From NCBI GenBank assembly GCA_002399565.1, contig DHDW01000029.1, positions 93,913-99,195 of the forward strand: a stretch of 5,283 nt of DNA, read 5' to 3'. Of the stretch, positions 1-5,218 are shown piece after piece. The DNA is from Bacteroidales bacterium UBA4866 (GTDB lineage Bacteria; Bacteroidota; Bacteroidia; Bacteroidales; P3). The notes beneath the pieces were generated by a model, which had not been told where the DNA came from, did no database searches, and was given only the letters and a program-made list of their open reading frames with translations. The position numbers and the translations under genes are program-made. The stretch's first letter is position 1. Each line of letters begins with the position of its first letter.

Positions 1-69
1 GCAAGCAAGGAAGCTAATTGATAAAATTGCAGCTGCAAAAATAGCAGCAAAGAAACGTTTTGTGTTCAT
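1..69 (-). CDS. N-terminal fragment of an exported protein, probable lipoprotein
   Basis: Reading leftward from an ATG at 69, 23 codons are open to the window edge, so only the N-terminus is visible. It has the layout of a signal peptide: a short basic start (MNTKR), a hydrophobic core at about residues 6-21 rich in F, A, I and L, and a cysteine at residue 23 in the string SISFLAC, the last residue in the window. This resembles a lipobox, which would mean signal peptidase II cleavage before Cys23, lipidation and placement in the cell envelope. The match is imperfect: position -3 is Phe and -2 is Leu instead of the usual Leu and Ala/Ser, so a signal peptidase I substrate remains possible. The start follows an A-rich leader (AAAGAAAA), as is common in Bacteroidota. 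It lies 142 bp downstream of the HU gene, behind a hairpin, so it is probably a separate transcription unit. The mature protein, and therefore its function, is outside the window. Confidence 0.68.
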   Translation of the reverse strand, partial: MNTKRFFAAIFAAAILSISFLAC

Positions 70-126
70 TTTTCTTTGGGTTTTGATTATTTTTGTTATT
101 CGTTTTTGTCTTTTCTTCTCTTGAAA

Positions 127-167
127 ATTAGGGGAAAAATATGGTTTATGGCATATATTCCCCTAAT
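127..167 (-). terminator. Hairpin after the HU gene, likely terminator
   Basis: A perfect 10-bp inverted repeat pairs ATTAGGGGAA (127-136) with TTCCCCTAAT (158-167). Inside it, ATATG (139-143) pairs with CATAT (152-156) across a small internal loop, leaving an 8-nt apical loop. On the minus strand it lies 45 nt past the HU stop codon. The downstream side reads TTTTC, a short and interrupted T tract, so it may be a weak intrinsic terminator or an RNA 3'-end stabiliser. It separates HU from the downstream exported-protein gene. Confidence 0.6.
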
Positions 168-211
168 CTTTGTTGCTAAGAACTAATGCTTAATGCATTC
201 TTTTTCAAGGA

Positions 212-640
212 TTATGGATTCTCTACTGTTCCATTTTCTTCCTTGTAGACGTTGTTAGCTGTCTTGCTTAGCACCTTTGGGGTGTCGTAAACGGATTTCT
301 TAAGTTCCTTTCCCATTGTGAATCTGACTGTTGGATTCTTAATCGTATCAGCTGTTACCTCTTCCAAAGTATCAACTGCAGTGGCATTAAGATAGATTCT
401 AAATCTGCCAAATTGACCAAGATTAACATTTCTTCCACTTCTGAAGTACTTGCTAAACAATTGTGTAAGGGTGTCAATTGCATTCATTGCGTCTCCTCTT
501 GAAAGACTTGTAAGGTCAGTCATGTCCTTATAAATCTCGTCAAGTTCAACGGTTTGCCCTCGAACAATGTCAGCATAGAACTTCTCTCCTGGGTTGGAAC
601 CCACAGAAACCTTACGCTTGACTTTCTTGTATTCAATCAT
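212..640 (-). CDS. HU-HIG family (HU/IHF-like) DNA-binding protein
   Basis: This 142-aa protein matches the Bacteroidota HU-HIG group of HU/IHF-like DNA-binding proteins. The N-terminus (about 1-22) is a short basic strand region ending in EKFYADIV. A helical HU dimerisation segment follows (about 31-66, with TVELDEIYKD and SLSRGDAMNAIDTL). Next comes the hallmark NVNLGQFGRFRIYL (71-84), equivalent to the glycine/phenylalanine turn before the DNA-binding arm of HU, and then NPTVRFTMGKELKK (102-115). Residues about 120-142 are a polar, probably disordered tail. HU-type proteins bend and compact DNA as dimers; the HU-HIG branch is diverse, and its individual members are mostly uncharacterised. 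No Ig or glycine-rich extension is present. The gene stands alone: 470 bp separate it from lipA upstream, and a hairpin follows it. No clear promoter is adjacent to the ATG at 640. Family call is firm; the precise cellular role is not known. Confidence 0.88.
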   Translation of the reverse strand: MIEYKKVKRKVSVGSNPGEKFYADIVRGQTVELDEIYKDMTDLTSLSRGDAMNAIDTLTQLFSKYFRSGRNVNLGQFGRFRIYLNATAVDTLEEVTADTIKNPTVRFTMGKELKKSVYDTPKVLSKTANNVYKEENGTVENP

Positions 641-795
641 AAGATTTGAAGTTTTTAGTTAAACAATAAAATGAATTATCCAAAAGCGTACTGATTTTCA
701 CTTCTTAAGAGCGACTTTCCTTGCTTTTTCCCTTGCCTTTTTCCCTTTTTTGCCTTCACCTTTTAGAATGTTTTGGTGCTCTTTTTCTGGTTTTT

Positions 796-900
796 ACCTA
801 TGAGTAAGTCGTGATTTGCTTATGAGTAAGTTTCGGGTTACCTATAGGTAAGTTCCGAGTTACTTATGAGTAAGTTTTGAGTTATCTCTGAGTTAGTGCC
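796..900. repeat. Tandem array of 22-bp dyad-containing units (about 4.8 copies)
   Basis: Four full 22-bp units lie head to tail at 796-817, 818-839, 840-861 and 862-883, with a decayed fifth (884-900). The core, best seen in the fourth unit, is ACTTATGAGTAAGT, in which ACTTA and TAAGT are inverted repeats around TGAG. Unit 3 has mutated to a perfect 14-bp palindrome, TTACCTATAGGTAA (838-851), across its boundary with unit 2. The period of 22 is not a multiple of three, so the array is not a coding repeat, and it has no spacers, so it is not CRISPR. Equal spacing near two helical turns puts every dyad on a similar face of the DNA. It could be a set of protein-binding sites, a leader-RNA structure, or a neutral short tandem repeat. 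Confidence 0.9.
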
Positions 901-988
901 AAAAAAGGATAGCAATTGTGGGAGTTTGGGTAGGGTTTTGAGCTTGGTTTTTGCCATAAAAAGACAAAATTAGTATGCTTTACGTGGG

Positions 989-996
989 CAAATATA
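989..996 (-). promoter_or_regulatory. Possible -7 promoter element upstream of the HU gene
   Basis: On the minus strand TATATTTG matches the Bacteroidota -7 consensus TAnnTTTG exactly, but no TTTG is found about 19 nt upstream (1016-1019 reads TATC on that strand). If used, transcription would start near 982 and give a leader of roughly 340 nt before the HU ATG, running through the 22-bp repeat array. Since this spacer is very AT-rich, a chance match is quite possible. Confidence 0.3.
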
Positions 997-1065
997 CAAA
1001 TTATTTTAACAAGTAGATAATATTTTGAAATATTTTTTTCTTGGGCAATTTGATTTTTATAGACG

Positions 1066-1094
1066 AATTTTTAGGGATTTTTCCTTAGAAAATT
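1066..1094 (-). terminator. Imperfect hairpin just past lipA
   Basis: Seventeen nt beyond the lipA stop codon, an imperfect stem can form on the minus strand. It pairs AATTTT-C-TAAGG with CCCTAAAAATT, with one bulged base, one mismatch and a loop of about six nt. No clear T tract follows (CGTCTATAAAAATC), so this is a weak terminator candidate for the acpP-fabF-rnc-lipA transcript. Confidence 0.3.
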
Positions 1095-1110
1095 AAATTC
1101 TTAAACGGGG

Positions 1111-1980
1111 TTATTTACCTAATTTTGACTCGATAAAGGTCTCTTCAGCCATATAGGACGAACGAACAAGGGCTCCACTTTCCACTTGATCAAAGCCCAT
1201 TTTCAGACCAATTTCCTTGTATTTTGCAAAGAGTTCAGGGGTGATATATTCTTGAACGTCAAGGTTTTCTTTGGTTGGTTGTAGGTATTGTCCAATGGTT
1301 AGGAGGTTGCATTTCACCTCTCTAAGGTCGCTCATTAGTTCAATTACCTCATCTTCCCTTTCGCCAAGTCCAACCATTATGCCGGATTTGGTAATCAAAC
1401 CTGCCTTAAATGCCTTATCAAGAACCTCTAATGAAGTCGAATATTTGGCACGGGAGCGTATCTGCGATGAGAGTCTTTTGACGGTTTCCATGTTATGACC
1501 GAAGATATCTGGCTTGGCATCGAATACTATTTTAAGCCACTGATCCTGAGCATCGAAGTCGGGAGTCAGCACCTCGATAATGGTATTGGGGTTTTCTTTT
1601 CTTACTTCAAGTATGGTTTTTGCCCAGTGCTCAGCTCCTTTGTCTTCAAGTTCGTCCCTGTCCACAGAGGTTATAACGCAGTGTTTGAGGTTCATAAGCT
1701 TTATGGAATGGGCAATTTTCTTAGGTTCGTCTTCGTCCAATGGTAGGGGTTTTCCTGTTTGGGTTGCACAGAACTTACATGAACGGGTGCAGATATCGCC
1801 TGCAATCATAAAGGTTGCAGTGCCTTTTGTCCAGCATTCTCCGATGTTTGGGCACTTTCCACTTGAACAAATGGTGTGCAATTGGTTTAACTCAACTATC
1901 TTTTTTACCTTCGTATAGTTCTCTCCTTGAGGGAGTTTAATCTTCAACCATGAGGGTTTACGGTCTGTTTTCTGGTTCAT
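1111..1980 (-). CDS. lipA: Lipoyl synthase (radical SAM)
   Basis: LipA inserts two sulfur atoms at C6 and C8 of octanoyl groups on lipoyl domains (pyruvate and 2-oxoglutarate dehydrogenases, glycine cleavage H protein), using two Fe-S clusters and S-adenosylmethionine. All key residues are present, counting from the ATG at 1980 (289 aa). CSSGKCPNIGEC supplies auxiliary-cluster cysteines 38, 43 and 49; CTRSCKFC supplies radical SAM cysteines 64, 68 and 71; and RSSY near the C-terminus (273-276) supplies the serine ligand typical of LipA. A further in-frame ATG at 2031 would add 17 residues and a 74-nt overlap with rnc. I prefer 1980 because homologues begin shortly before the KPSWLKIKLP segment, and it leaves a 23-nt overlap with rnc. 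It is the last gene of the acpP-fabF-rnc-lipA run and is probably translationally coupled to rnc. Its octanoyl substrate derives from acyl-ACP. No lipB is visible. Confidence 0.96.
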   Translation of the reverse strand: MNQKTDRKPSWLKIKLPQGENYTKVKKIVELNQLHTICSSGKCPNIGECWTKGTATFMIAGDICTRSCKFCATQTGKPLPLDEDEPKKIAHSIKLMNLKHCVITSVDRDELEDKGAEHWAKTILEVRKENPNTIIEVLTPDFDAQDQWLKIVFDAKPDIFGHNMETVKRLSSQIRSRAKYSTSLEVLDKAFKAGLITKSGIMVGLGEREDEVIELMSDLREVKCNLLTIGQYLQPTKENLDVQEYITPELFAKYKEIGLKMGFDQVESGALVRSSYMAEETFIESKLGK

Positions 1981-2713
1981 CTGTGATAATTTTTGCCTCA
2001 AGAAGTTTCTTGTATGTTTTCTCAGAGGCAAGCTGTTCGGCAGCTTTTATGGAGAAGTCGATTGCCGTTTCTTGAGGTTCTTCGTTTATAAATACCTGAA
2101 CTTTATACTGTTTTCTCGCACTACTTTCGGTAATATCGACTGCTTGATAGGACACTTTTTGCTTGGTTTTCTGCCCCCAATCAATGAGTTTACTCTTGAA
2201 ATTCCAGTCCGATTTCTCCAAAGAATCGATGTCTAAATAGAGAGAAAAGATACTTTTTGTTATGACTTTATAGGCCGATTTGTAGCCTTTGTCTAAGTAA
2301 ATTGCCCCAACAATTGCTTCAAAAGCATCGCCATCCATTGACAAAAACTGTCCAGTATCTCGGCTATATTGGATGTGTTTCGATAGTCCAATCTTATGTG
2401 CGAGCTTGTTTAATGAGGCACGGCTAACGATTTTTGAACGCATTTCCGTCAAAAAACCTTCCCCTTGGTAGGGGTATTTTCTGAACAAATAGTCGGCAAC
2501 AATGGCACTAAGTACCGCATCACCAAGAAATTCCAAGCGTTCGTTATTCATTTTAAATCCTTTTTTCCCCTTAAGGAAGAAGGATTTGTGGACAAGAGCC
2601 AGCTTATAAATAGAAATATTCTTAGGCTTACACCTAAGAATATTCTTCAGAAATAGTTTTAGCTCCTTATCTCGGTTATCAATATTGGTTGACTTTCTAA
2701 ATAGGGGAAACAT
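1958..2713 (-). CDS. rnc: Ribonuclease III
   Basis: RNase III is a dimeric, Mg2+-dependent endonuclease that cleaves double-stranded RNA, for example in rRNA precursor processing. The 251-aa protein has the family layout. An N-terminal RNase III domain (about 16-160) contains the signature NERLEFLGDAV (57-67), with acidic residues E58, E61 and D65. The second active-site motif is DAFEAIVGAIYLD, with D129 and E132, equivalent to E. coli D114 and E117. A C-terminal dsRNA-binding domain (about 171-240) starts with NFKSKLIDWGQK and ends with the helix KAAEQLASEKTYKKLLE. The catalytic set is complete. It is somewhat longer than E. coli RNase III (226 aa), partly through an extended N-terminus of about 15-20 residues. 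It begins 5 nt after the fabF stop codon, and its 3' end overlaps the lipA start by 23 nt, so it is translated from the acpP operon mRNA. Confidence 0.96.
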   Translation of the reverse strand: MFPLFRKSTNIDNRDKELKLFLKNILRCKPKNISIYKLALVHKSFFLKGKKGFKMNNERLEFLGDAVLSAIVADYLFRKYPYQGEGFLTEMRSKIVSRASLNKLAHKIGLSKHIQYSRDTGQFLSMDGDAFEAIVGAIYLDKGYKSAYKVITKSIFSLYLDIDSLEKSDWNFKSKLIDWGQKTKQKVSYQAVDITESSARKQYKVQVFINEEPQETAIDFSIKAAEQLASEKTYKKLLEAKIITDEPENRP

Positions 2714-2718
2714 CTATT

Positions 2719-3969
2719 TTACTTAATATACTTCTTTAAAGCAATACTTGCATTATGACCTCCGAACCCGAAAGTGTTAGTTAAAGCAACATTTACGTCT
2801 CTTTCTTGAGCTTTGTTGAATGTGAAATTCAAGTCAGCAATCTCAGGATCGTCAGTAAAATGGTTAATTGTTGGAGGTACAATTCCATTAACAATGGTTA
2901 GCACTGTTGCAATAAATTCAGCAGCACCGGCAGCTCCAAGAAGGTGTCCGGTCATACTCTTTGTAGAGTTTATGTTGATTGTTTTTGCATGTTCTCCAAA
3001 CAAAGCTTCTATTGCTTTAGGCTCAGAAATGTCACCAACAGGGGTTGATGTTCCGTGAGTATTGATGTGATCTACTGAATTTAGCTCCAAATTGCCTTCT
3101 TCCAAAGCGAGTTTCATTGCCATCATGGCTCCTCTTCCTTCTGGATGAGAGGCGGTCATGTGGTATGCATCAGCAGTTAGACCTGAGCCCATCACCTCCG
3201 CATAAATCTTAGCTCCTCTTGCAAGTGCATGTTCAAGCTCTTCAAGTATAATAGCTCCAGCACCTTCTCCCAAAACAAAACCATCTCTATCCTTATCAAA
3301 AGGACGAGAAGCTGTTTGTGGATCGTCATTTCTTGTAGAAAGAGCGGTCATTGAACTAAATCCACCTAAACTTGATTCAACAATTGAAGCCTCACTTCCT
3401 CCACAAACCATCATATCTGCCTTCCCTACTTTAATATATAAAGCAGCGTCAGCAATGGCATTTGCAGAAGAGGCACAAGCCGAAACAGTTGCAAAATTTG
3501 GACCTCTTAAGTCATATTTCATTGAAATATGGCCAGCACAAATATCTGCAATCATCTTTGGTATAAAGAAAGGAGAGAAACGGAAAGAACCATCTCCTCT
3601 GAAAAAATCCTTCACTTCTTGTTGAAAAGAGTGAATTCCTCCAATACCTGATGCCCAAATAACACCAATTCTATCCTTATCTAAAGTATCAAAGTTTGCA
3701 CCGCAATCCTTAACTGCCTCATCAGAAGCAATTATACCATACTGTGAAAACGGATCATACTTTCTTATTTCTTTTCTATCAAAGTAGGCACTGCCATCAA
3801 AATTTTTCAGTTCACAGGCAAATTGTGTCTTTGCCTTTGATGCATCAAAATAAGTTATGGGAGCAGCACCACTTACCCCTTTAACCAAACTATCCCAAAA
3901 TTCTGGAACAGAAAGACCGATGGGAGTAAGTGCACCCAATCCCGTTACGACAACTCGTCTCATTTGCAT
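2719..3969 (-). CDS. fabF: Beta-ketoacyl-ACP synthase II
   Basis: FabF condenses malonyl-ACP with a growing acyl-ACP in type II fatty acid synthesis in the cytoplasm. The 416-aa length fits the family. The KAS catalytic triad is intact: nucleophile Cys165 in TVSACASS, His305 in NTHGTSTP and His342 in STKSMTGHLLGAAG, with the conserved Lys337 in the same motif. The GFGGHN loop (401-406) near the C-terminus and the opening RRVVVTGLGALTPIG are also typical. Two in-frame ATGs exist (codons 1 and 3); the first (3969) gives the N-terminal length seen in Bacteroides homologues as I recall them. It follows acpP after 11 nt and precedes rnc by 5 nt, so it sits in the middle of one operon. The acpP-fabF pairing is widespread in bacteria. 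Nothing suggests truncation or an unusual specificity. Confidence 0.97.
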   Translation of the reverse strand: MQMRRVVVTGLGALTPIGLSVPEFWDSLVKGVSGAAPITYFDASKAKTQFACELKNFDGSAYFDRKEIRKYDPFSQYGIIASDEAVKDCGANFDTLDKDRIGVIWASGIGGIHSFQQEVKDFFRGDGSFRFSPFFIPKMIADICAGHISMKYDLRGPNFATVSACASSANAIADAALYIKVGKADMMVCGGSEASIVESSLGGFSSMTALSTRNDDPQTASRPFDKDRDGFVLGEGAGAIILEELEHALARGAKIYAEVMGSGLTADAYHMTASHPEGRGAMMAMKLALEEGNLELNSVDHINTHGTSTPVGDISEPKAIEALFGEHAKTININSTKSMTGHLLGAAGAAEFIATVLTIVNGIVPPTINHFTDDPEIADLNFTFNKAQERDVNVALTNTFGFGGHNASIALKKYIK

Positions 3970-3980
3970 ATGAAATGAAT

Positions 3981-4217
3981 TTATTTTGTTGAGTTCTCAA
4001 TGTGTGCTATTGCATCACCTACTGTTGTAATCTTTTCTGCTTGATCATCTGGAATAGAGATACCAAATTCTTTTTCTATTTCCATAATCAATTCAATTGT
4101 GTCTAAAGAATCTGCTCCTAAATCACCAGTAAAACTAGCTTCTGGAGTAACTTGACTTTCTTCAACACCTAGCTTATCTACAACGATAGCTACAACTTTT
4201 GCTGCAATTTCAGACAT
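3981..4217 (-). CDS. acpP: Acyl carrier protein
   Basis: AcpP carries acyl intermediates of fatty acid synthesis on a 4'-phosphopantetheine arm. The 78-aa acidic protein has the usual four-helix length and the invariant [15 protein letters not shown] motif; Ser37 in DSL is the attachment site. The recognition helix after Ser37 is acidic (D39, E42, E46, E48, as expected for binding partner enzymes). The start at 4217 (MSEIAAKV) matches family N-termini. It is the first gene of the acpP-fabF-rnc-lipA run and has a recognisable Bacteroidota promoter immediately upstream (4248-4278), giving a leader of only about 25 nt. A very AT-rich sequence (AAAATCGAAAAATT) precedes the ATG in place of a Shine-Dalgarno sequence, as is common in this phylum. 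Confidence 0.97.
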   Translation of the reverse strand: MSEIAAKVVAIVVDKLGVEESQVTPEASFTGDLGADSLDTIELIMEIEKEFGISIPDDQAEKITTVGDAIAHIENSTK

Positions 4218-4247
4218 AATTTTTCGATTTTAAATTAATTTAGACTG

Positions 4248-4278
4248 CAAAGAAACAAATTTTTCTCAACCCCCCAAA
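4248..4278 (-). promoter_or_regulatory. Promoter of the acpP-fabF-rnc-lipA operon
   Basis: On the minus strand, TTTG (4275-4278) is followed after exactly 19 nt by TTTCTTTG (4248-4255). This fits the Bacteroidota primary sigma promoter, TTTG-n19-TAnnTTTG, with a single deviation (A to T at the second base of the -7 box). Transcription would start near 4242, about 25 nt before the acpP ATG. The spacer begins with a run of G (GGGGGTTGAG) directly after the -33 box, which is unusual in so AT-rich a region. Confidence 0.75.
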
Positions 4279-4405
4279 GAAAAAAAGCATTAAAAAGCCC
4301 CTGAGGCAGCTTATATATTTGATTATTAACATATAATACAAGGTTCATTTTATCTCAAAAAGAGAAATAAAATTGAGAAAAAGAGAGTCAATTGGAATAA
4401 AATAC

Positions 4406-4413
4406 TATTTTTG
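4406..4413 (+). promoter_or_regulatory. Possible purN promoter -7 element
   Basis: TATTTTTG is an exact match to the -7 consensus TAnnTTTG. It lies 31 nt before the purN ATG, which would give a leader of about 25 nt, comparable with acpP. No TTTG is found 19 nt upstream (the bases there read GAGA), so the -33 half is missing or degenerate. The position relative to the gene makes it the best candidate in this spacer. Confidence 0.45.
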
Positions 4414-4444
4414 TATCCTATAAAACCCCCTCTTTTTACAAAAA

Positions 4445-5017
4445 ATGATGAAAAAAATAGCCATTTTTGCCTCCGGTAGCGGAACAAACTTTCAAAGAAT
4501 TGCAGAATACTTTAAAGACAACGCAGATATTAAGATAAATCTACTTATTGTTAACAAAAAAGACGCATATGCCATAGAAAGAGCAAAAAAACTTGGCATT
4601 GAATACATATATTATAGTAGAGAAGATTTTTATAGTAGCGAAAAGGTTTTAAATACACTAAAAGAAAGAGAAATAGATTTTATTGTACTCGCAGGCTTTT
4701 TGTGGCTTATGCCAGAAAATATACTTAAGCAATATCCCAACAAAATAATAAACATACATCCTGCTCTTCTCCCAAAATTTGGAGGCAAAGGCATGTATGG
4801 TCATAATGTTCACCAAGCAGTTGTTGAAAATAAAGAAAAAGAAACAGGAATAACCATTCATTATGTTAATCAGCACTACGATGAGGGAGAAATTATCTTT
4901 CAAGCAAAATGCGAAGTCCTTCCTGAAGACGATGCAGATATGGTTGCAAGTAAAATTCACTTATTGGAACAAGAACATTTCCCAAAAATAATTGAATTAG
5001 TATTAAAAGGAGAATAA
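4445..5017 (+). CDS. purN: Phosphoribosylglycinamide formyltransferase (GAR transformylase)
   Basis: PurN transfers the formyl group of 10-formyltetrahydrofolate to glycinamide ribonucleotide, the third step of de novo purine synthesis. At 190 aa it is a little shorter than E. coli PurN (212 aa) but complete. The N-terminal phosphate-binding loop is ASGSGTNF (9-16). The catalytic triad is present: N103 and H105 in INIHPALLPKFGG, and D146 in HYDEGEII. The segment VLAGFLWLMP (81-90) is the conserved folate-side strand and loop. Two ATGs stand in tandem (4445 and 4448), so the true start could be either. There is no Shine-Dalgarno sequence; the leader is A-rich. It is transcribed divergently from acpP across a 227-bp spacer and is followed after 17 nt by a large inverted repeat. 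By eye its coding strand is richer in A (many AAA, ATA and GAA codons) than lipA or fabF, a modest difference. Confidence 0.96.
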   Translation: MMKKIAIFASGSGTNFQRIAEYFKDNADIKINLLIVNKKDAYAIERAKKLGIEYIYYSREDFYSSEKVLNTLKEREIDFIVLAGFLWLMPENILKQYPNKIINIHPALLPKFGGKGMYGHNVHQAVVENKEKETGITIHYVNQHYDEGEIIFQAKCEVLPEDDADMVASKIHLLEQEHFPKIIELVLKGE

Positions 5018-5034
5018 ACAAATAGTTTTCCCAA

Positions 5035-5160
5035 AAAAAACATCAATCATAATCAAAAATATGTCCCTTATAATTGGAAATATGTCCCTTATATTTCCGA
5101 ATATGTCCCTTATATTTTTATTTATATAGGACATATTTTTGATTATGATTGATGTTTTTT
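5035..5160. repeat. Long perfect inverted repeat flanking an internal array, possible bidirectional terminator
   Basis: The left arm (5035-5066) and right arm (5129-5160) are perfect 32-bp inverted complements, beginning with AAAAAACATCAATC and ending with GATTGATGTTTTTT. They enclose 62 nt that hold most of three 21-bp direct repeats. Because the arms begin with an A run and end with a T run, either strand's transcript would form a long hairpin flanked by a U tract, which suits the 3' side of purN and possibly a convergent gene. The stem is AT-rich. The compact 126-bp structure also resembles a small palindromic mobile repeat (MITE-like), but I see no target-site duplication and no transposase. 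Confidence 0.88.
5057..5119 (+). repeat. Three tandem 21-bp direct repeats inside the inverted repeat
   Basis: Units lie at 5057-5077, 5078-5098 and 5099-5119. Each starts with (A/G)AATATGTCCCTTATA and ends in a short variable tail (ATTGG, TTTCC, TTTTT). The core AATATGTCC recurs once in inverted orientation at 5129-5137 (GGACATATT) as part of the right arm. Three forward copies therefore compete for one reverse partner, so alternative hairpins of different loop size are possible. The period is about two helical turns. Confidence 0.9.
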
Positions 5161-5218
5161 CGAGGGTTGATTTCTCTAAGGATTTTAAACCCTTTAAAGT
5201 CCTTAAAATCTTTAATCC

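Larger units (their letters stand above)
641..1110. other. 470-bp intergenic spacer between lipA and the HU gene
   Basis: I find no convincing protein gene here. From the lipA side it holds an imperfect hairpin (1066-1094), an AT-rich stretch with a possible -7 element (989-996), a 22-bp tandem repeat array (796-900), and a strongly purine-biased tract on the minus strand (about 711-764). The 60 bases before the HU ATG are AT-rich, with no good TTTG / TAnnTTTG pair, so HU may be transcribed from a promoter further upstream and carry a long leader that includes the repeat array. That is inference. Confidence 0.6.

Noticed and set aside
122..129. Promoter for the left-edge exported protein (TAATTTTC on the minus strand, inside the hairpin arm)
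   Set aside because: It differs from TAnnTTTG in the last base, and no TTTG stands 19 nt upstream; too weak in AT-rich DNA.
641..670. HU promoter directly before the ATG (TTGTTTAACTAAAA region)
   Set aside because: I could not place a TTTG and a TAnnTTTG box at the expected spacing.
796..900. CRISPR array
   Set aside because: The 22-bp units are contiguous with no unique spacers, and no cas genes are present.
1271..1918. Three plus-strand open frames (75, 83 and 112 codons) opposite lipA
   Set aside because: They lie wholly antisense to a firmly identified lipA and show no recognisable domain or motif; typical shadow frames.
2465..2656. Plus-strand 63-codon frame opposite rnc
   Set aside because: Antisense to the conserved RNase III domain, with no supporting motif or promoter.
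2813..3058. Plus-strand 81-codon frame opposite fabF
   Set aside because: Antisense to the catalytic region of fabF; openness follows from codon bias of the real gene.
4658..4960. Minus-strand 100-codon frame opposite purN, rich in Phe, Ile and Cys
   Set aside because: Its composition is the reverse complement of A-rich purN codons; the apparent hydrophobic segments are not evidence of a membrane protein.
5035..5160. Insertion sequence ends
   Set aside because: The arms enclose only 62 nt with no transposase frame, and no flanking target duplication is visible. A MITE-like origin stays only as a hypothesis.
5181..5210. GATTTTAA / TTAAAATC inverted repeat as a further terminator
   Set aside because: The stem is only 8 bp and almost entirely A/T with a 14-nt loop and no clean T tract; such pairs arise often by chance here.
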